Below are positions 20,328 to 26,754 of a stretch of 26,754 bases of DNA, piece by piece. The DNA lies in the NCBI GenBank assembly GCA_004369085.1, contig ML210449.1:1-26754 (forward strand), written 5' to 3'. Position 1 is the first letter of the stretch; every line of letters begins with the position of its first letter. The position numbers and the translations under genes are program-made. Below the pieces are notes generated by a model that worked only from the letters and a program-made list of their open reading frames with translations, ran no database searches and was not told where the DNA came from. This stretch comes from Coprinopsis marcescibilis (taxonomy: Eukaryota; Basidiomycota; Agaricomycetes; Agaricales; Psathyrellaceae).

Positions 20328-23117
20328 AATGCCCTGGGATCCTTGGATTGTGTATAATGACTGGGCCAAGAAATACAGTACGACCATCCTCTCTGAATGC
20401 ATCAGTAATCATATGTTCTCGCTGCGATGGTTGTCATTGATGACCCAGGCAACATCACATAACTTGAAGTCCTAGGACAAAGCGTCGTCAACCTCAACAG
20501 CGTCAAATCCATCATGAATATACTAGAGAAGAAAGCTGTGAACACTTCGGAGAGGTTGTGGATGCCAGTGTTCTACCTGTGTGTACTATCACTCTGCTTG
20601 GTGCTGGCCGAAACTGACATGGTTATACGGTAGGCTTAAACTCGACTGGTCCTTTCCGTTCATGAACTATACACCTTTCTGGAAGGCACACCGAAAGCAC
20701 TTCCACCAGCACCTCGGGCCTATGCAGATGGAGATTTACAGGCCGATAATCAAAGATCAGATGCTCAAGTACCTGCAAGCGCTTGTGAAGAACCCGCATG
20801 ACTTCCGGCTTCAGACTCGCTCGTGCATAGTTTTTTTACTAGTTACTGGCTGCTGCATCCCCCTCTTTTAAAAACCAACTAACCAAATACACATAGATGG
20901 CTAGGTCTGACATTCATGCGCCTCTCCTACGGCATAGATGACGCCCAATGGAACAAGAACTTGATTGTCAAAGCGCAAGCCATGAACCAAGGCTTTTCAG
21001 AAGCAGCAATCGCCGGCCGATACCTGGTCAACCCTATTCCTCTGCTTCGGCACGTACCCACATGGGTCCCCGGTGCGGGGTGGAGGAAGCCATTGGAGAT
21101 GGTGGGGGAACTTAGTCGGGAGGTGTCGAGGGTTCCATTTAAGCAGGCTAAAGAGCAGGTGGTGAGTGGTTGACTGTATCACAGAAAACATGAATGCACT
21201 CATGATGTTGGATTATTTAATTTAGGATCGGGGTAAGGTTAATGAGGATATAAGTCTTGTCAGACACCTCGTCGAACTGCCATCATGATAAACCCATCGC
21301 ATTACATTGGCTAATCACCCATGCATACAGATGTTGAGTGCGCTCTATGGGCTTATTTTGGTGGATTGCGAGGCAGCGAAGCGAACGAGCAATGCAGAGT
21401 CTTGCCCAAGGACGTGCATGTGACCCCATGCTGCTTGACACAAACAACTACTTGTAACTTCGCCGTACTTGAGGTCCGACTGTAATTCTCAGTCAGCTCA
21501 AACCTCAACCTGTTCTGATATTTTCTTTGTCTCTGAAACTCTGTTTTGCACCCATCCACCGCTTCCCTTGTTTCTTTAGAATACACTTCTTTCTGATTTG
21601 TTTGTCCACAAGTCCAATTCATTAGCAACTCATCAGTTTCCAACAGCTAGGATCCTCTCATCATGTCTCAGTACATTTATCCTGTGTAGTTGCGCATACA
21701 TACCCCCGTTTGCAATTGCTGTATCCACCAGTGCCCATCAGCGCAAGTTTCAGGCTTGGCACATCCAAACCCATGCACTTTGGGCTCGCCATGTCGAGCA
21801 ATGTTCAGTAGATGTACACAATGCAACAGTATGATTCACAACTGTCATGTTATATGCACAAACTACCAAACCACAAATGTTAAGGGAGTTCTGAATCTTT
21901 CTCAAATCTTTGTTGCCACCGGGGAACCTGCCACTTGGTGGCCTGCTACACACTATGTAGCTTGTTACCCAGTGTGACAATATCACCCTTTGAACTAAAC
22001 TTGTGTTGACAGCAGTAACACAGCAGATTCGCCTCCTCCTCCTCCGTGGCTCATGCAACAAGCATACTTGTGTGGAGTGGGTTTTGAAGGGACCTGGGAG
22101 TCATATTTACGAAGGTTTCCCGCCTGCCCGGGCTAGCCATCTGGTGGTCTCCCTTCACCCCACGACCTGGAGATTGGCTCGAGTCTCCTACTGGAGCCTC
22201 TCCACCCCCACACTCGCCACACAAGTGTGTTTGGGTGCACATTATATTTGTTATTCTTGCTCACAACTCAACATGGGCAAGGAACGAAAAGGGCAAGAAT
22301 AGCCTTAGCCATGCATCCTGAGGTTATGGCTAAAGCCCAAAATGAAATGGACACTGTGATAGGCACGGATCAGCTTCCACAGCCAGAAGACTACAAGCAC
22401 CTACCGTTTGTCCAGGCTGTTGTCAAGGAAAGTACATGTTGGCATACCGTTGGGCCGTTTGGTTAGTCGATTTACTTGCTTTATTTGGACTTTCATGCCA
22501 ATACAAATGACATTTAACAAGCACTTCCACACGTATCAAAGAAGGATGAGGTATATGAAAGCCATTTTATTCCTGCTTGACTGCGTTCTTGCCGAATACC
22601 TGGTAAGTGCCAATAGTAGTCATTCAAATTTTGGAGATAGCTACGCTATGCTTATAAGTCACTTGCAAATAGGGCAGTGATGCATGATCTAGAATGTTTC
22701 CCGGATCTGATGTCGTTCAAACCCGAACGGTATCTTAAGGACGGAAAGCTCAACAAGGAGTTGTTGGATCCAGAGTTTGGGATTTTTGGATACGGTTGCC
22801 GGTAAGTCACAGTCAATCCACAATCACACTCCGTTAACCGGATATTTTACTATAGAATGTGTCCTGGAAGATTCCTTGCCAAGGACATCATCCTCGTGCA
22901 TTTCACCATGTGCATGAGCTTTCTTTTCAATATTAAGCCTGGGAGGGATGAACACGGGAAGAAAATTCCCTTGGAGTACAAGCTTCTGAGGTCATTTGGT
23001 ATTTGCTCAAGTGCTCCTACCTCTAATTCGTTTAATTTAATCTCAATAGCACACCTGCTCCGTATCAAGTTGAAGTCTGCCCGCGCTCTGCCAAACATGC
23101 TGCTCTTATAGGCTAGG
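20328..23117 (+). pseudogene. Cytochrome P450 body, N-terminus missing, disrupted
   Basis: Reads MPWDPWIVYNDWAKKY (from 20331), intron 20378-20449, LEVLGQSVVNLNSVKSIM, then WKAHRKHFHQHL (20688 on), intron 20823-20896, LTFMRLSYGIDD, LVNPIPLLRHVPTWVPGAGW, intron 21162-21225, and SALYG (about 21351). After 0.93 kb of foreign DNA it resumes with IALAMHPEVMAKAQNEMDTV, the K-helix VVKESTCWH, MSFKPERYLKDGKL and the heme-binding FGYGCR+MCPGRFLAKD across an intron. This resembles the O-methylsterigmatocystin oxidoreductase-like P450s common in agaricomycetes. Defects are no membrane anchor, TAA near 20461, ExxR changed to ExxC (TGT for CGT), frame trouble near 22575-22605 and the insertion. The Cys of FxxGxRxCxG is kept. 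A matching N-terminal fragment lies at 4.25-4.53 kb. Confidence 0.75.
21347..22278. mobile_element. Inserted DNA (about 926 bp) inside the P450 pseudogene, flanked by ATGGGC
   Basis: P450 similarity stops at SALYG and restarts at ARIALAMHPE. ATGGGC occurs at 21347-21352 and 22273-22278. Removing the DNA between, with one ATGGGC, joins the P450 reading frame without a break. This supports an insertion with a 6-bp target-site duplication. No terminal inverted repeats or protein were found. Near its right end TAGCCATCTGG (22134) and GGCTCGAGTCT (22176) are spaced 42 bp apart like Pol III A and B boxes, so a tRNA-derived SINE is possible. The six-base match could be chance. Confidence 0.45.
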
Positions 23118-23414
23118 TCTGAGGGTACAAGATGTAGATATGGTGCTTGTAGACCTTTTTGTTTTTGTGTAGGCTTATATTTCGCTTCACAATAATTAAA
23201 CTATGATCTCAGACTGAAAGTACATACCGCAGGGTTTTAGCTGAAGAAATAGGGGCCTTCGCGTCAGAATCCGGCGACTAAAATAGGTAACCGGCCCAGG
23301 GTGTCGCACGGACCACTTACTTTATCATTCCGTCGTCGCTGAACCTGGTCCGGACGTTCAAGTATATTTGAATGTTTTCATCTCGCCCTCTACTTTCATT
23401 AGGGGGTTTCTCGG

Positions 23415-25235
23415 ATGACAGAACCTCTATTATCAGAATCGTTGCCCGACGGCATGTCATCGACCCCTTTCCCTGGCCTGCTGTCTACCAGCCAGAGTGT
23501 GGTGCGGTTCCATAGCAACCCAGATATTCTCGCCTATATCTGCGAGTATCTCTCATACGACCAAGATTTCGACTCGGTAGAGCAATACGAACTCGAAGCA
23601 AGTCGTAGGAACCTTGCGGCGTTAGCCCTGACCTGTCGAGCTTATCTGGAACCAGCACTGGACTGCCGGTGGCGTGCGCTGGACAACCTCTATCCTTTGT
23701 TCAGGATACTCCCTGCATTCGTTGCGACACCGTCGAAGACTCATGTACGCTTTCACTGCCCATTACTGTCTGTTCCTGACACATTGATCCTTTAGGTCCT
23801 ACGAGGAACGATATCACCAGAAGAATGGGCACGATTCGATTGGTATGCGCGCAGGGTGAAGAGGTTCTGCTACAGCAGGGACCCAAATCGCCTTGATATT
23901 GCCATGCACGTCTACTTTAGGATTGCGCAACTACGTTCTACGCCGTTGTTGCCATCTCTGCGTCATCTCTACTGCCCATGGATCAGCCAGAGCGATTTCC
24001 TCATCTCAGGTGTTTGCCTCTTCCTCAGCCCATCCCTCCAGTCGCTTGAGTTCTGCAAGATAACATCAATTGAAGACAAGCTGACAGGCACCTTTCTGCA
24101 TACCTTGCACGCAGATGGAGCAGACCTGGAGAGCATCGTGCTCAGAGGAGAGAAATTGACTGACGGAACGCTGGACCTTGTTTTACCATTTTCCAACCTC
24201 CGCACTCTCGAAATCGACGGAATGGGTCCTGCAATCGAGCTCGCGTGGCTTCAAGAACTCGGCAGGAAACCGAAACTTGAAGAACTCGCTCTTGACTTTA
24301 CAAACTCGAACATCGAGCCCCTAACACAGGACATTGGGTTCCCCAACCTCAAATCCCTCATGATCACCGCCAGCATTCCTTTCACTCGTGCATTCCTCCC
24401 GCATATCACCTCCACCTCACTTGAAACACTCGTTGCAATCTCTTCGCAAGATACAGCCAGCCAACGCACAGGCTTCATCACAGACTCTGTAGACCGCTGG
24501 GGCCCCTGCCTGCAGAGCTTCGGTCTCGTCCACATCATCCAAGGCGAAACCGCGACCATCTCCGACGAGCTCGACCTCCTCACAGCAATTGCCCCTCTCC
24601 TCCCCTTACGCAATCTCCGTGAATTCCGCTTGGAAGGGTATATCCTCAACCTCACAGACGAGAATGTTGTGCAGTTGGCCATGGCGTGGCCTAGGATCAC
24701 GAAACTGCTTCTACCCTACGTGAGCGGAGACCGGACACGGCCGACCTTGAATTCGTTGGTAAACCTCCGGGATTTATGTCCGCAGTTGAAACATGTGCGG
24801 ATACCAATCGATATAACGGATATCCCGTCATTTATCCTCCCCAGGCCACCATTATCCCCTCCCCTATTCCCCCCGTCTCCCTCAAGCATGGAAGTCGATC
24901 TGAATCCGACTATATCTTCCTCTTCCGCACACACCGCACAGAGCTCTATCGTGCCCATACCCACACTCACTGTCCCCCTCAAATCAAACTCGCCACTCGA
25001 CCGCCAGCACGGCCTGCAGCGGCTCACGATGGCAACAGAGGACGACCAAGCGCACGAAGACCGGTTCGCGGACGCACGCAACCTCGTCCAGTTTGCCAGG
25101 CACGTCGACCACCTCTTCCCCCGCATACAGTATATCACCGGCTTACATCATCACGATGAGGAGCGGTGGGCACAACTACACGAATTCGTGCAGGCTTTCC
25201 GCATGCTTCGTGTGCTCGCCTCAGGTTGGGCATAA
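23415..25235 (+). CDS. F-box domain protein (589 aa), apparently intact
   Basis: ATG 23415, one 51-nt intron (23745-23795, GTACGC..TTTAG, phase 0) and a clean frame to TAA 25233. Residues about 30-90 match a basidiomycete F-box: NPDILAYICEYLS, then NLAALALTCRAYLEPALDCR and WRALDNLYPLF. The rest is leucine-rich-repeat-like (LPSLRHLYCPW, SLQSLEFCKI, LRTLEIDGM, LEELALDFTN, FPNLKSLMITA). A low-complexity Pro/Ser insert follows near residue 470, then an acidic/His-rich end. F-box proteins recruit substrates to SCF ubiquitin ligases; the leucine-rich part would bind the target, which is unknown. Codon usage is GC- and CpG-richer than in the element to the left. This is the only gene in the window that looks like an ordinary, functioning host gene. 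Confidence 0.85.
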
Positions 25236-26110
25236 ATTGATCGCAGTTTTCAATCTGCCAACCACTCTACCGCTTGACCGTATCTCAACCTACACCACAT
25301 CTCAACTGTCCACGACCACGACCACGAGCTGTACACGCTTAAACATGTAATTTGTATTGATCGGTTGCGATCCAAATCAAGACAGCGAGATCGCGACCAT
25401 ATCACGTCCTTTGACAAATTTCAAAGGCACAGTAGTGCAGTGAATAATGTACGGTTCCCTTGAATCCCTTCCTCAAATGGTCTATGGTTCGAGAACGAAA
25501 GAAGGCATCTTTTTAACTTGAGGTTCAGCATTTTCGGTATTATCAGCATTGCATAAGGAATAGAGTGGAGGGAACTGATATGTGCAATAAAAACAGAAGG
25601 CTCATTGTCTTTTTTGGGCACCGAGATCCTTCCAATTTGTGGTGTAAGGAAATCAACCATGGTGACTGGGTCCGGTAATTGAAGCTCATTTGAAGTTGGA
25701 AAAAAACATAATGAGATTGTGTTTGCCAAATTCTTCATGCAACATTTAACGGGGACTGTTTAAACTTCCAGTGCTGCACAACGGAAACACAGATCTGAGC
25801 ATGCACTGATAAGACACTTTGCATATACTGATATTGTTTGTCAAGATATATTGAGAATGTACACTTGAATCCTGAGTCTTTGCAGACTCTGGATACCACA
25901 ATTTTTGACCAAGATCAATGTTGAACTTAGAACAATCAACTACACTTATGTCAGATGCATGACTACTCATGGGTCGCAAGAGTGATGGTAAATTATGTAA
26001 GCAAACAGATGTGTTGTGCATGCATCAAAGTGGTGGTTCATTTCTCCTCTATCTTCAACCCCAACCACCATACTATAATATCTGAAATGACTACCTAGCT
26101 TTGCTCTTGT
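25236..26110. other. Intergenic, AT-rich, no gene recognised
   Basis: Short open frames on the minus strand have no recognisable content. A small CCACGA repeat lies at 25312-25327. Nothing else is supported. Confidence 0.4.
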
Positions 26111-26112
26111 AC

Positions 26113-26497
26113 TCAGCATGGCACTCCCAAGAAGAATTGGTTTATTGGCTGCATCATGGTGCAGCAAACTACAGCCAAAGCAGCAGCAGTAGAGGGCATC
26201 CCGTATGGCACTGCTATCAAAATCTGGCAGAAATTCAAAGCAACTAAGTCGACCAAAAACCACCCTCGAACTGGCAGACCAAGAAAGAACACCACTCAGG
26301 ATGAGTGTCACATCATCAGAACAGCCACTAAATCATGTCGAATGACACTCAGAGACATCAGCAATCAGTCAACATCAAATAGTTCTGTCGAGACAGTTTG
26401 TCAGTGTCGTCAAGATAATAGTTATCTTCTGGGTTTCAGCGGAAGTGACCTTATTCAGCCTATTCCAGTTGTTGGGAAAAGGTCCTCTCAAATATGA
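26113..26497 (+). pseudogene. Tc1/mariner-like transposase N-terminal fragment
   Basis: The frame encodes a paired helix-turn-helix of the Tc1 type: TTAKAAAVEGIPYGTAIKIW, then FKATKSTKNHPRTGRPRK, the usual linker motif between the two DNA-binding subdomains. RMTLRDISNQ, where the second subdomain begins, follows. After about 26400 the similarity fades, and no DDE/D catalytic domain is present. An upstream PRRIGLL stretch in another frame (26127-26147) may be the displaced first helix. It is a remnant, not an active gene. Confidence 0.55.
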
Positions 26498-26754
26498 GTT
26501 GACAGGAATCTGACAAGAACTGTTATTAATAGAAATACTAGTAAGATAGTAAAAATAGATGATTGAATAACACACTATGATCAAAAAGATTGATAAATGT
26601 ATTACCTGAATACTTTACCTGTTAGTGATGGTAAACTTAGACAAACCAAGATTAGATTATGAGATTAAAAGCCACTTGATATTCACTTTCAAACTACAGG
26701 TTTGTAGAATTTGGCAAGTGCACACAAGGTAAGGGTGAATAAGCTGATGGGTAG

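Overview
The window looks like nuclear DNA of an agaricomycete (basidiomycete) fungus. Introns are short (about 45-90 nt, GT..AG, one GC..AG). The genes include a fungal ubiquitin-like/TPR protein, an F-box protein, cytochrome P450 pieces, a KDZ-type transposase with its CxC2 cysteine cluster, and a TET/JBP-type dioxygenase. There is one 200-N assembly gap at 11189-11388. All exon models below were built by hand from splice signals and reading phase.

Layout. (1) 1-2.4 kb: a decayed gene encoding a ubiquitin-like domain followed by a 45-residue TPR array. (2) 2.4-4.2 kb: no convincing gene. (3) 4.2-4.53 kb: an N-terminal P450 fragment. (4) 4.85-19.5 kb: a dense gene block that I read as one large composite DNA transposon of the KDZ + TET/JBP type. 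Its genes are a 200-aa minus-strand protein (4855-5516), a small plus ORF (5731-6056), a Zn2Cys6-cluster protein (6161-8438), a large broken minus-strand protein with a homeodomain-like WF motif and an HMG-like segment (12555 down to 8541), the KDZ transposase (12736-16399), two tandem small genes of unknown function (16495-17249, 17345-18043), and a minus-strand TET/JBP homologue (19509 down to 18197). (5) 20.3-23.1 kb: the body of a P450 pseudogene, itself interrupted by about 0.93 kb of foreign DNA. (6) 23.4-25.2 kb: an apparently intact F-box protein. (7) 26.1-26.5 kb: a Tc1-like helix-turn-helix remnant.

How the parts relate. KDZ transposons of basidiomycetes are known to travel with TET/JBP genes, so transposase, TET/JBP homologue and accessory genes probably form one selfish unit that can mobilise itself and may alter cytosine modification. 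Two pairs in it are divergent: 5516/5731, and 12555/12736, which share about 180 bp of upstream DNA. This copy appears dead. The transposase has five in-frame stops, all TGA, and a frame change. The minus-strand partner also carries only TGA stops. The TET/JBP homologue has a clean reading frame, but the first iron-binding histidine of its HxD motif reads Arg. P450 N-terminal and C-terminal pieces lie on opposite sides of the block, which suggests it sits in, or between, former P450 genes.

The strongest claims are the KDZ transposase, the TET/JBP homologue with its changed metal ligand, the TGA-only decay pattern, the P450 pieces flanking the block, and the F-box gene. Element termini, target-site duplication and the functions of the accessory genes could not be settled by eye.
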